Assembly (NCBI GenBank): GCA_016618085.1
Contig: JABLTG010000016.1
Location: 1 to 64,000 of the forward strand
Length of the DNA: 64,000 nt
Reading direction: 5' to 3'
Origin: Neovahlkampfia damariscottae
Taxonomy: Eukaryota; Heterolobosea; Selenaionea; Neovahlkampfiida; Neovahlkampfiidae
Shown here: positions 10,928 to 22,214 of the stretch, one piece after another
How the letters are laid out: every line of letters begins with the position of its first letter
Numbering within the stretch: position 1 is the stretch's first letter
The notes under the pieces: generated by a model
What the model saw: the letters and a program-made list of their open reading frames with translations, nothing else
Database searches by the model: none
Told to the model about the DNA's origin: nothing
Made by a program: the position numbers and the translations under genes

Positions 10928-10951
10928 CAAAAGGCATTATTTTCAAAGTTG

Positions 10952-13106
10952 ATGTCGATAAAAAAAGAGGTTGCCATTGAATTTGATAAGAAAGAAAAAG
11001 TTTTGAATAAACTAAAAAAGATATTTGATGTGAATGATATACTTATTGAAAGTTTCAGTTATGGATGGGATTCATCAGTATTATATATTGGTTACAACTA
11101 TCTTTGTCTTTATTTCAAATCTAAATTATTTGATAAAGTATTATAAAATTAGTATTTTTAAAAAAAAAAAAAGAAAAAAAGTATTGAATATGGAGATATA
11201 CAAGATGTTTTATATTTAGAAAAAGAAAAAATGATAATTTTAAAATTAATAAATGTCAAGGATGTAATAAAATTAAATAAATTAGGAAATAAAAGTGAAT
11301 CAATATTTTATATTATTAGAAAGTTATTTGAATTACAAAATCCAACCTATGCAGAATTATCAACCTATGTACCACGTGAAATACAAAGAGAAAGTACAAC
11401 TGATGAAATATTTAATGTTGCTTTAAAATATAAAAATCAATATTTTATAAAAGATATTCATATAAATAATATATTATTAAGTATTAATGATGTTGGTAAA
11501 AATAAAATTGAAAAATCATTTCCTTTAAATCATATTACATCTATTACTATTTGTAGTAGACCACAACATTTAATTTTAAGGTTTGTAATATTATTAATTA
11601 AATAATAAAAAAAGAGAAAAGAATTTTGAAGTTGAAATGTTTATTTTAAATTATTCAAATTTTATTGAAAAATTAAAGAATTCAATTAAAAATATAACTA
11701 TATTTTATCAAAATTTAGCATCTTTTTGGTCATTCTCAATGATTAATGAAGAACATAAAAGTGAAAGATATAAAGAAAGAAGTCAAACAAAAATATATAG
11801 TCCAGGTGTTGTTATTTTATCCAATCAAAATCAAAATTATTTTGTTTCGGATTTAAATGATGATGAAAATAAAAAATTAGAAGATTCTAAAAATTTATAT
11901 CATCAAAATTTAAAAAGACCAAAAAGAGTTAAAGTTAATAAAGGAGTATTAAAACCAACAAATAAAAATGAATTACCACCTTTACCAAAATATATTGTTG
12001 GTAAAGTTGAATCAGAAAAGAAAAAAAAAAAAAAAGAAAATTCAATATTTTTAAAAGTTGAAAATGTACCTTTAAATATAAAATTAAATGATGTTGAATC
12101 TTTATTTTCAAGTTATGCTAAAATTGAAAAAATAATTGATCATGTTGAAAATGAATTAATTTATACAATTTATTTAAAATTAAAATATGAATCAGAAGGA
12201 AAAAAATTAATTAAAGAATTAAATAATTATAATTTTAATTCAGAAAATAAACAATCAAAAATTAAAATTCAAATTTATTCAGAAAAGATTGATGAAAATT
12301 TAATTTTTAAAAAATATTTAACTCCATGGGAATTTAAAGTTAATTTAAATGATATTTATATGGATGAAAATAAAAATAAGGGTTTTATTCGTTTTATTGG
12401 TTTATTAGCTCAATCAAAAAGACAATATTGGTATGAATATAATTTTAAAATTAAAAATATATAAAATTAAGGGTTGGTTTAGAATGGGAAATAAAAGGAA
12501 GAGGTAAACATGATGGTATTGCTTTTAATGAAAGAAAATTTAAATCACCTCCAAATTCAGCAGGTATACAATACTTTATATTTCTTATTATTTAAAAAAG
12601 TATTTGTTCAATTAGATGCATTATCAAAGAAATGGAAAAAATGTGAATCATCATCAAATATAATTCAATCAAATAATAATTTAGATATTACAATAACTAA
12701 TACATCATCCAATTCTTTATCAAAAGAAATTAAAAAAAATGATATTTTAGAAGATGTTGTTGTAGTTGTAAAACAAAATGATCAATTAGAAAATGTAAAA
12801 CCAATGGAAAAGAAATCATCTTTTTCAAATTTATTCAAAAAAAGTCCAAGAAAAGAACCTTTAAAAAAGATTGAAACATCATCACTCAATAAACAAACTA
12901 ACAAATCAATTCAACCAAGTAAACCAACAACAAATGTCAATACACAAATAAATAATGCACAAAGTGAGGATAGTTCAACTATTGCTTTATCTGATGTTGA
13001 ATTTCGTGAATCAAATATTGTGGATCATGTTAATTTATCAAGACCAAAAAGAAAGAAAAGAAATAAGAATATTGTTACAAAATCAGATTTACCAAATTTT
13101 GATTAA
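10952..13106 (+). CDS. Multi-domain protein: GRAM/PH-like, RRM and CAP-Gly
   Basis: Five exons (10952-11137, 11174-11580, 11615-12430, 12472-12563, 12601-13106) give 668 aa. The N-terminal part (SSVLYIGYNYLCLYF) looks GRAM/PH-like, weakly. About residues 335-420 resemble an RRM (IFLKVENVPLNIKLNDVESLF). Exons 3-5 then build a CAP-Gly domain: RQYWVGLEWE, GRGKHDGIAF (the GKHDG variant seen in tubulin cofactors) and VFVQLDAL, spread over two introns whose removal restores the motif exactly. CAP-Gly domains bind EEY/F tails of tubulin and EB proteins, so a microtubule or tubulin-folding role is likely. The Ser/Asn-rich C-terminus is disordered. An ORF start at 10919 overlaps the CCAAT box, so 10952 is used. 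Confidence 0.75.
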
Positions 13107-13207
13107 ATAAAATTTTAATTGGTCTGCAAAATCAAATTTGATTGGTTTATCCTACTCAATACATCATAATACACACCTTTGTTTTTAATAATTCAATAAC
13201 CAATTTA

Positions 13208-14986
13208 ATGATATTAGATGAACCTATAGAAATCAAATGGATAGAAAAAGAATGGAAGAATATAAAAAGTTGTAATGTGGGTTTACTTAGTATGGAAGAA
13301 AATAATAATGAATATCGAATAATAATACATAGTCAACAAAAATATTATAAAATATCTGAATCAAATAAAAAAGAAGAAATAGAAAATGATTGGAAAATAT
13401 TAAAAAGTAATGAAGAAGGAAAACAGTCAACTTGTGAGATTGTATTAAAAGCAATTACAATAATGTTACATTATAATCCATATTTAAAAGAAAAAGAAAT
13501 AAAAGAAGAAGATTTTAAAGATAAAACATATTTTCAATTAAAAGAAACTAATTTAAATTTTGTAAAAGAATATTCACCCAAAGTATTTTTAAGAATAAGA
13601 GAATTAAATAATATAAATCAACAATCATTTATTAAATCATTATGTCAAAAAGATAGTTTAATATCACTTGGTAATCATTTAGGTAAATCAGGTTCATTTT
13701 TATATATTACACTTGATTCAAAATATATTTTAAAAACTATACAAAAACAAGAAAAAGATATTATTTTAAGTTTTTTAAAACCATATTATTATTATTTAGA
13801 AAAGAATGAAAATACATTTATTGTAAAAATATTAAGTTTATTTAGAATTGTTAATGAGAATTTACAAGATGTACATGTAATTATTATGGAAGTAAATATT
13901 TAATTATAATATTAATTTTAGAATGTATTTCCATCAAAATCAAATCCACATGAATTATATGATTTAAAAGGATCAACAATTGGTAGAAGTTATAAATTAA
14001 AAGAGAATAATGAAAATGTAATATATAAAGATTTAGATTTAAAAAGAAAAATTAAAATTAAATCACCAAATAATAAAAAAGTGATACATCAATTAATGTC
14101 TGATTCTGTATTTTTAGAAGAAATGGAAATTATTGATTATTCTTTAATTTTAGGTATTTATTATGAAATTAAAAAAGAAGAAGAAAATTTGGAAAAGAAT
14201 ATTTCTTTTCATTCATTTAAATATATTATTGAAAAAGGTTTTGAAAATAATTATATACCTTCATTTTCAACTATTTTAAATTTATCCAATGAAAATGATG
14301 AATTAGTATCTCAATTTATACAAATTAATCAAATGGAAATTATTGAAATTTTGAAAAATAAATCAAATACAAAAGAAAATATTTTGAATTTATATAAATT
14401 AAAAATGTTGAACGAAAAAAAAAAATTACAAAAAGAAAAAAGATATCCAATTAGAAAAGATTCAACGATTTCAAAGGGAGTTGTTACATCTTCAAATACA
14501 AATGAAATATCTTCTTTGTCAAAAGGATTGGTCAAATTAAATATTGAAAAATCATTTTTAGATAATTTATTAAAAAAGAAAGAAGAAAAAAAAGAAATAA
14601 GAAGAACATATTTTGTAGATAAAGAGTTATTATTAGAAGAAATTGGACAAAAAGAAGATAAAAATTTACTTCAAAATATAAAATTATTTAAGAAAAGAGA
14701 TTTGAATCAAATTATTAAATTTGATTTTAATGATGAATTACCAAGAATACCATTTACAAGTTGGAAAAAAACTAAAAATAAAAATGGATATGATGGCATT
14801 GGATTTTCAAAATTAAAAGAAACATTTCATTTTGGTATTATTGATATTACACAGAGATATACAATAAAAAAGAAGACCGGATTATTCTTATCTGGATTTG
14901 TTTATGATAAAAATGAATTATCTTCAATTGATTCAAAGAAATATGGTGAAAGATTTAGATCATTTTTGCAATCCATTTTAGAATAA
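13208..14986 (+). CDS. Phosphatidylinositol phosphate kinase (PIP5K/PIP4K family)
   Basis: Two exons (13208-13891, 13922-14986) give 582 aa. Family landmarks appear in order: FLRIRELNNINQQSFI, LGKSGSFLYIT (nucleotide-binding loop), KYILKTIQKQE, IIMENVFP (spliced across the intron), HELYDLKGSTIGR, EIIDYSLILGIYYE, and near the end FGIIDITQRYTIKKK. It makes PtdIns(4,5)P2 or PtdIns(5/4)P2 at membranes; the activation loop is too divergent for me to choose. A long Lys/Glu-rich insert separates the two halves. CCAAT lies at 13141-13145 (ATTGG) and 13200-13204. Its TAA is inside an AATAAA and converges on XPD 7 nt away. Confidence 0.92.
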
Positions 14987-14998
14987 ATTTAATTTATT
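14982..14998. terminator. Shared 3' junction of convergent PIPK and XPD genes
   Basis: AATAAA (14982-14987) contains the PIPK stop and TTTATT (14993-14998, AATAAA on the other strand) contains the XPD stop, so two poly(A) hexamers face each other within 17 nt. Confidence 0.6.
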
Positions 14999-17497
14999 CT
15001 TCTTCAATTTTTGATTTGTGTAATTCTTCAACATCATTTTGTTTTAATAATATTTTACCAATTTGATTCTCAATATTATAAGGTTGCGACATTTCTCTTA
15101 AAAATTTTTGACTAATAGATAAAACTGCATCTGTTGATAAATTAATATGTGAATCAGATATTTCTTTTTGAATCCAATTTGGTAACCTTTTTCTTTTATC
15201 ATTTTGATTATATCTTTTATCAGCTAATATCATAATTCCATAATCTTAAATGTAAATAATCTCATAAATTACCTTGTTTATTTCTAATAACTCTCCCAAT
15301 ACATTGTGCGCACTGTCTCAATGCATCAAATGCTAAAAAATCATCACTCTTTATTTTATATTTCTTTTCCATGTATTCTAATCTTGATACAATTAATCTT
15401 GATTTACTATTCACATATGGAATCTAATTATTTAAAAAATGAAATAAAATAATACACCAAACATAATAACACATCTACCATAATGACCATCAAAATCAAT
15501 TCCTTCTGATACTTTTCCCCTTGCAATAGAGAAGAATATAGCACCTCTACCACTATCACATGCTTTACGATATCCTTGTAATGAAATAGATGTTTCTAAT
15601 GTTGAAGGTGTTTCAACAAATATTAATTTGTTTTGAATCATTTTATTTAATAATCTCATTTCATCCCACATTGTAATCATATCTTCCATGAATTGATAAG
15701 ATGTAAAGAAACAAACAATTCCATCTGGTATAATTTGTGACATTTCAACCAATAATGATCCATAATTTCTTACAATTGAAGGATCTGTTCTCATTGTAAA
15801 TTTAGTTGAAACTGATATTTGATCAGATCCTCTTGACATTACTAAAGGACAAACAGATTTTCTTGTCAACTATATTTTTTTTAATTTTATTTAAAATATT
15901 TACAGTCATTGATAAACTTTTTGTAATTAAAGGTTTAAAATTTAATAATTTTGGATACATATCCAATGGTGAAAGTGTACCTGATGTAATAATAACTGTA
16001 TCAAACTTTTCAAAAATTGGTTGAATTGCAATAGAAGCATCTAAACATGAGAATTGTAAAATTGGATCCTATAAAATATTAATAATATTTTAATAAAAAA
16101 TACAGGATTGGTAGGTGTTCTGTCATCATATGGTTCAATAATAATCATAAATCCTTCTTTATAAGTTGAAACTAAAGTAGCAAAATCACAAATAATTCTG
16201 ATTGGTAAGAAATCATAAATATTATCAATTTTTAAAGTATTAATTAAAGATAAAAATCTTTCTGAAAAGAATCTTAATGGTTTTCCTTCAATTTGAGTTA
16301 AATTTTCTAAATGTTTTAAAAAGACAGAAGGTGATTCTGATATAACTTTTGAAACTTCTGATAATCTATGTTTAATAAATTCTGTAAATCTTCTTAAAAA
16401 ACCTAAAAAATGATCCATTTTTCTAATATTTCCAGGTATTGCTTCATTTAATAAATCAGATGTTATTACTGGACTTGAATCAATTTCTTTTTCAAATCCT
16501 TCAACTAATTTATTATATTCATTTTTTAATCTATCTGTGTCTTTCTTTTTTGATTCTCTTATCTTTTCTTGTAATGATTTAATATTTGAAATACTTTTTT
16601 GAATTAAATTTTGATTTATATTAACACTTAATGAATCAATACAAACACCATCAATATTATGTGCTTCATCAAAACAAATAATTGTATCTCTATCTGACAT
16701 ATTTAAACTTATAATAGATGATATTTTTGGATCTAATAAATAACTATAACTATAAACTATTATATTTGAATACTATTATATTATTTTAATTGGTTAATAT
16801 TTAATATACTTCAAATGCTTTTCTTGCTAAAAAATATGGACATACTTTTTTATTAATTCCAAATTCTTTTAAATCTTCTAATGTATAAATACCATTTGGT
16901 AAATTTAATTCAAATGATTTTTCATAATATTCACAAATTTGATTTTTATCACTTATCCATTTAGCTGTTAAACTATGACATTTAGAATCAACATTAGATC
17001 CATTTCTTGGTTGTAAATCATTCATTACAGAGTTTATACATAAGTTTTCTTTGTAAAAATATATTAATATAATATTCTTTTTTACTTCTTGAACTTAATC
17101 CAATTCCTAATAATTCATTATTTTCTTTACCATATTCTTTAATTCTCATTTCATATAATTTTTGTAATTCTAATAATACCTTTTCCATTTCAGGTACAGT
17201 ACGAGTACAATACAATAGTTTACTTTTTTTTTCTCCTTGTGCATATTGATATGATGTAATTAATGATAATAATGTAATCGTTTTTCCAGTACCAGATGAC
17301 ATTTCTAAAACACAATGTCCTTTTCCTTTTATTGATTTATATAAATGTTCCATATATTCCAACTTGAAAAATTAAAAATTATGATTTTTATTCACTTGTT
17401 CTGGATATATGTGTTCATATGGAAAATAAACTTCGAGGTCATCAATTTTGAATCTAATTGAATTGAGTTAGTAACACCTTTTTTTTTCTAACTTCAT
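14994..17497 (-). CDS. ERCC2: XPD/Rad3 5'-3' DNA helicase of TFIIH
   Basis: Nine exons (17478-17497, 17396-17453, 17086-17362, 16810-17048, 16104-16772, 15904-16068, 15456-15869, 15273-15423, 14994-15244) give 747 aa, close to human XPD. Walker A SSGTGKT is near residues 48-54, DEAH near 233-236, and the four Fe-S cysteines are present (KNLC, KCHS, ICEYYE, VCPYF). Later motifs include [23 protein letters not shown] and QCIGRVIRN. It opens DNA in transcription initiation and nucleotide excision repair. Its first intron is only 24 nt, with TACTAAC inside it, and the ATG sits just 4 nt from a CCAAT box. Confidence 0.96.
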
Positions 17498-17500
17498 TGT

Positions 17501-17644
17501 CCAATCAAATTTTAATTTCTTGAGATTAGATTTAAAAACACAATTTTTGGTGAAACAAATGAAAAAATTAAAAAAAATATTCATTTTCAAATTGAACAAC
17601 AATTCACCAATCGAAAAAATCTTTATTAGAAAACTTCCGCCAAT
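17501..17644. promoter_or_regulatory. Divergent XPD/eIF4A promoter with three CCAAT boxes
   Basis: CCAAT at 17501-17505 (next to the leftward ATG), 17608-17612 and 17640-17644 (36 nt before the rightward ATG) lie in a 182-nt gap. Confidence 0.6.
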
Positions 17645-17679
17645 CATATTTCGTCACTCTAAGTTAGAAGAAAAGTACA

Positions 17680-18991
17680 ATGAGTGATAAAAAAGAATTT
17701 GAAATTAAAGAAGTTAAAGATTTTGATGATATGAATCTTAAAGAAGAACTCTTAAGAGGAATCTATGGGTAAGCAAAAAGGAAAACCTAAAAAATATATA
17801 GATACGGGTTTGACAAAGAATTTATTTTAAAATTCAACTTTTAGTTTTGAAAAACCATCAAAAATTCAACAAAAAGCTATTGTTCCAATTACAACATCAT
17901 CAAGAGATATCATTGCACAAGCTCAATCAGGTACTGGAAAAACAGGTAAGAAAATAATAGTAGATATAGTTTTAACTTTATTTTACAGGTACTTTCACTA
18001 TTTCTATGCTTCAAACTTTAAATTTTGATGAAAAAAAATTACAAGGACTTATTTTAGCACCTACTCGTGAATTAGCACAACAAATTTTCAAAGTAGTACT
18101 TGCTTTAGGAGAATATTTAAATGTAAAAGCTTATGCTTGTGTTGGAGGAACAAATGTAAAAGATGATATTTTAACTTTAAAAGATGGTGTACATGTTGTT
18201 GTTGGTACACCAGGAAGAGTTCATCATATGATTAGTGAAGGATTTATGGATGTTAGGTAAAAAAAAATAAGAAAATTAAAATATATAGTTCATTAAAAAT
18301 GTTAGCTATTGATGAAGCTGATGAAATGTTATCAAGAGGTTTCAAAGATCAAGTTTATGAAATCTTTCAATTTTTACCTGAAACAATGCAAGTATGTTTA
18401 TTTAGTGCAACAATGCCACCTGATGTATTAGAATTAACACAAAAATTTATGAATGACCCAATTCAAATTTTAGTTAAAAAAGAAGCTTTAACTTTAGAAG
18501 GTATTAGACAATTTTATGTTTGTTGTGGAGACAGAGATGACCAAAAATTTGAAGTACTTTGTGACATTTATAAAACCTTAACCATTACACAATGTGTTAT
18601 TTTTGTTAACTCAAAAAAAAGAGTTGATATTTTAGCATCTCAATTGAATAAAAAGAATTTTACAGTTTCATCAATGCATGGTGATATGGATCAAGATCAA
18701 AGAGAAGCTATTATGAAAGATTTTAGAAATGGAAAAAGTAGAATTCTTATTTCAACAGATTTATTAGCTCGTGGTATTGATGTTCATCACGTATCATTAG
18801 TTATTAATTATGATTTACCAAAAGTTATTGAAAATTATATTCATAGAATTGGAAGATCAGGAAGATATGGAAGAAAAGGAGTTGCTATTAATTTTGTAAC
18901 TGAATATGATTTAAGAGACTTAAAAGAATTAGAAAAATTCTATAGTACTAATATTGAAGTAATGCCTGAAAATTTAACAGATCTTATTTAA
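17680..18991 (+). CDS. EIF4A: Translation initiation factor eIF4A (DEAD-box RNA helicase)
   Basis: Four exons (17680-17768, 17845-17945, 17989-18256, 18289-18991) give 386 aa. Motifs in order: [10 protein letters not shown] (Q motif), AQSGTGKT (I), PTRELAQQ (Ia), GTPGRV (Ib), DEAD (II), FSATMP (III), VIFVNSKKR (IV), [11 protein letters not shown] (V), [13 protein letters not shown] (VI), ending MPENLTDLI as eIF4A does. It unwinds mRNA leaders during scanning. Length and ending favour eIF4A over FAL1/eIF4A3. The first intron is 76 nt, about twice the local norm. Confidence 0.95.
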
Positions 18992-19053
18992 AAAAAATAA
19001 AATAAAATTTATTGTTTTAGGTTTAATTTTATTCTTTCTTCAATTTTTTTTTG

Positions 19054-19064
19054 ATTGGTCCAAT
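19054..19064. promoter_or_regulatory. Inverted CCAAT pair before the PPR gene
   Basis: TGATTGGTCCAAT places ATTGG (19054-19058) and CCAAT (19060-19064) head to head, ending 12 nt before the ATG at 19077. Confidence 0.55.
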
Positions 19065-19076
19065 TCTCTTTCTAAG

Positions 19077-20413
19077 ATGCAAAAAAATTTTGTTAGTCAA
19101 ATTTTAAAAGATAATTTCAAACGATTTAAATCAATTAGTTATGACCAAAAATTAATTCAATCAAATAAGAATATTCATCGTTTAGTTACTTTAGGAAGAT
19201 TAAAAGACGCTTTAATAGAATTTAAAAAATTACAAACTCAAAATATAAAACCTGATTTATATACTTATACTGAACTATTGAATGGTTATGCAGAAAAAGG
19301 AAAATTGAAAGAAAGTTTTGATATTATTGAAACTATGAAACAAAACGATATTAAACCTAATGTTTTTACTTATACAACTTTAATAAAAGGTCTTTGTAAA
19401 AGTCATAATTCAAATAAAGTACCTCAAATATTAAAGAAAATGAGAGAAGAAAATATTGAACCAAATACAGTTACATAGTAAAAATATATATATATCATTT
19501 AATAATATTAGTAATACATATATAAAAGGTATTGGTGCAGAAGGAAAACATGATGATATTTTTAAAATAGTAAATAGATTTATTAGAATATATACTAATA
19601 TATATTATAGCTTGATGAAATGGTTGAAGAAGGATTAAAACCTGGTATATTTAATTATTTTTTTAATTTCATTATTTAGATATATTTACATTTAATGTTG
19701 TATTATTTGCATTTGGTAATACTGGTGATATTGCAATTACAAGTTATGTTATGAAATATATGGAAAAGTTTGATCTTAAAATTGATAGAACTTCATATAA
19801 TATTTTATTAGCTTCAAGTGTTAAGAATTCAAAAATGGATTATACAGAACATTTTTTAAATGATATGAGAGTAAAAGATATTCAACCTGATGTTTATACT
19901 TATTCAATTTTAATTGATGGTTTTTCAAAACGTGGTGAACCAGAAATTGCAAAGAAATATTTTGATCAAATGAAAGAGAATAATATTCAACCAAATTTAG
20001 TAACATATAATTCTCTTTTATCAAGTTTTTCAAAACATGGTGCATTAGAATATTGTTTAGAGATATTTTCAGATTTAGAAAAGAATTTTAAACCAGATTA
20101 TTTTAGTGTAAGAAAATAATATTATTTTTAAATTTAAAAGATAAATAATCTTTTAACTTGTGCAAAAAGATCAGATTCATTAGAATCATTTCAAGAAATT
20201 GTTGATTCTTTAAAAAAATCAAAATTTAAATTTAATGATATCAATTATTGCACAATGTTAAATGGATATTTTCATTTTGATAGAATTGATTTAGCAGAAG
20301 AATTAATTACTGAAATTAAAGAAAATAATGGAATGAATGATTATATTCTTACTTATTTCTTAGAAAGTTTATCTGCAAGTGGTAATTTTGAAAAATTAAA
20401 AGAATATAAATAA
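19077..20413 (+). CDS. Pentatricopeptide-repeat (PPR) protein
   Basis: Five exons (19077-19477, 19512-19569, 19611-19644, 19680-20107, 20141-20413) give 397 aa. At least eight 35-residue PPR units are visible by their closing signature, for example KPDLYTYTELLNGYAEKGK, KPNVFTYTTLIKGLCKS, QPDVYTYSILIDGFSKRGE and QPNLVTYNSLLSSFSKHG. PPR proteins bind single-stranded RNA, mostly in mitochondria. The N-terminus (MQKNFVSQILKDNFKRF) is basic, lacks acidic residues at first and could be a presequence. It converges on the arrestin-like gene, 3 nt apart, with its stop inside AATAAA. Confidence 0.92.
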
Positions 20414-20421
20414 ATTTTATT
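20409..20421. terminator. Shared 3' junction of PPR and arrestin-fold genes
   Basis: The 13-mer AATAAATTTTATT holds both stop codons and a poly(A) hexamer on each strand. Its reverse complement recurs at another convergent junction, 33786-33798. Confidence 0.65.
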
Positions 20422-22113
20422 GATTTTCAAAAAATTCATCATAATTTTCTGTTGATTTTGAATTTAATTTTGAATTTAATTCATCTACAACATTTGATGT
20501 CATTTGATCTTGAACAATATCATCTGTAATTGGTGGTGGTAATGTTCTTTTAACTGGTAAATCATTTGATGGAAGATCATATTGAATATCATTTGTTGAA
20601 TAATTGTATTGTTCTTGTACATTATCCATAGTTGGATAATTATATTGTTCTTGTTGATTTGATTGATTTTGTTGAATTTGAAATCCAAGAGGAATATCTT
20701 GAACATTTGAATTAGATTCAAAAGAAGGATAAAGATTTTCACCAATATTTTGTTCTTGTCCTTGTAAATATGGATTAGAATTCATTACTTCATTCTTTTG
20801 ATTCATTTCTTGTTGTTGATTATTTTCTTGTTGATAATCATCTGGATTAAAATCAGGTGTTACTATTTCAACTTGTTGATATTCTGTTTCTTTTCCTGGT
20901 AATAAATTTGGATCAATTTCTTCTTCTTCTTTTGATGGTCTTTTAACAATATAAATTGGAATTAAAAATCTTTGTTCACTTCCAAATAATCCTGAAGGTT
21001 CTGCATAAAATACTAACTAATAGAAAATGAAAAATAAATAAATAATACTGCATGTGAAAAACGAAGTAATCTTCCTGTCTTTTTTTTGTTTGCTAATTCA
21101 CCAGGTTGATAAGTTTCTGGTGTGGTTGTTGGAATGAATATTTGATGTGCTGGATATTTATTTTCATTTCCATTGAGACCTCCAACAACCATTGTTCCTA
21201 AAGTTTCTGTTTTTTCTGAAAGAAGACTACCTGCAATTAAATATTCAGTTTTTTGAATTAAAGATAATGATATTTTTTGAAATACTTTACTTGTAGAATT
21301 GTTTAGTCCAAGTTTTATTTTAATTGGATCACCAGGTAAATAGACACGTGATTCTAATTTTACTGAAACATCAAATGAACCTTTTGTTAACATATATGAT
21401 TTTGATTCTTTTGTTTCAAATGGATTTCTAATTTAAAACCTAAATATATTTTTTGATTCACTTACGAATTATTTCCAAGAAAATTCAAATCAAACATTGA
21501 ACCACCAATATTAACTACAGCAGCAGAAGTAAGATTTGGAATTTTAGTGTTTCCATTATCAACAACTACTTCTGCCACATATTTAATCTTTGCTTCTGGA
21601 CTTTCAAATGATGCAGGTAAACGTCTATTATATTGAATTAATTATCATTTTTTATATTACTGTGGTAATGAAATAGAAAATGGATAACGATGAGTTCCTT
21701 GACCAACATGTTCCACAACTGTCTTTTTTCTTCCAAGCCTAATTATTAATAATATTAAACGAACCAATCTTTTCCATGGTCTTTACTTCCAGGTCCTAAA
21801 ATGAGTATGAATAATCCACTTTAAATATTATTACCTTGTAATAAAATAGTTTGATCATAAAACATATGAATATGTGTTTTTCCTTTCACAATTAATATCT
21901 CTGAACCTGTAAATCTATTTTTTTTTTTTTTTTTTTTTAATATTTATTTTCTTCTTTACCTTAATTTGACTTCTTGGATTTCTGTGGTAGCTGCTAATTT
22001 TAATTGTGCATATCCTTTAACTTCTTCACCAACATAAAATGGTTTGTTTGAATAAAATAGACCTGACAGAATTATTAATAAATCTTTGTCATACCCAACT
22101 CGTTTTTCAACAT
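20417..22113 (-). CDS. Arrestin-domain protein with Gln/Asn-rich tail
   Basis: Eight exons (22095-22113, 21960-22062, 21835-21914, 21765-21795, 21661-21738, 21466-21624, 21049-21427, 20417-21016) give 482 aa. The N-domain shows GLFYSNKPFYVGEEVKG, HRYPFSISLPQRLPASFES and KIKYVAEV, which are alpha-arrestin hallmarks. The C-domain opens with FDVSVKLESRVYLPGDPIKI. The last 170 residues are rich in Gln, Asn and Tyr. Alpha-arrestins recruit ubiquitin ligases to membrane cargo; I see no PPxY motif. The start rests on a 19-nt first exon, which removes a non-ATG beginning. One intron carries a run of about 20 T on the + strand. Confidence 0.8.
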
Positions 22114-22133
22114 TTTTAAACTTGATGTAACTG

Positions 22134-22138
22134 ACCAA
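22134..22138. promoter_or_regulatory. GACCAAT box, arrestin-domain gene
   Basis: CCAAT on the + strand ends 21 nt upstream of the leftward ATG at 22113. Confidence 0.5.
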
Positions 22139-22214
22139 TAAAAAATTAAACTATAAATAGATTCCAAAAGTTGGAAAGACGTTGAGAATTGTTATCCAAT
22201 AAAAAAAAGTTTAA

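Noticed and set aside
13142-13207. Upstream extension of the PIP kinase starting MVYPTQ
   Set aside because: It has no ATG and overlaps the CCAAT boxes; the ATG at 13208 is preferred.
15432-17025. XPD-like fragments as a broken pseudogene
   Set aside because: All breaks are GT..AG introns of 24-37 nt and the joined protein keeps every helicase motif and the four Fe-S cysteines.
17769-17844. eIF4A intron 1 as a frameshift or sequencing error
   Set aside because: The flanks have GT..AG and joining them restores GIYGFEKPS exactly.
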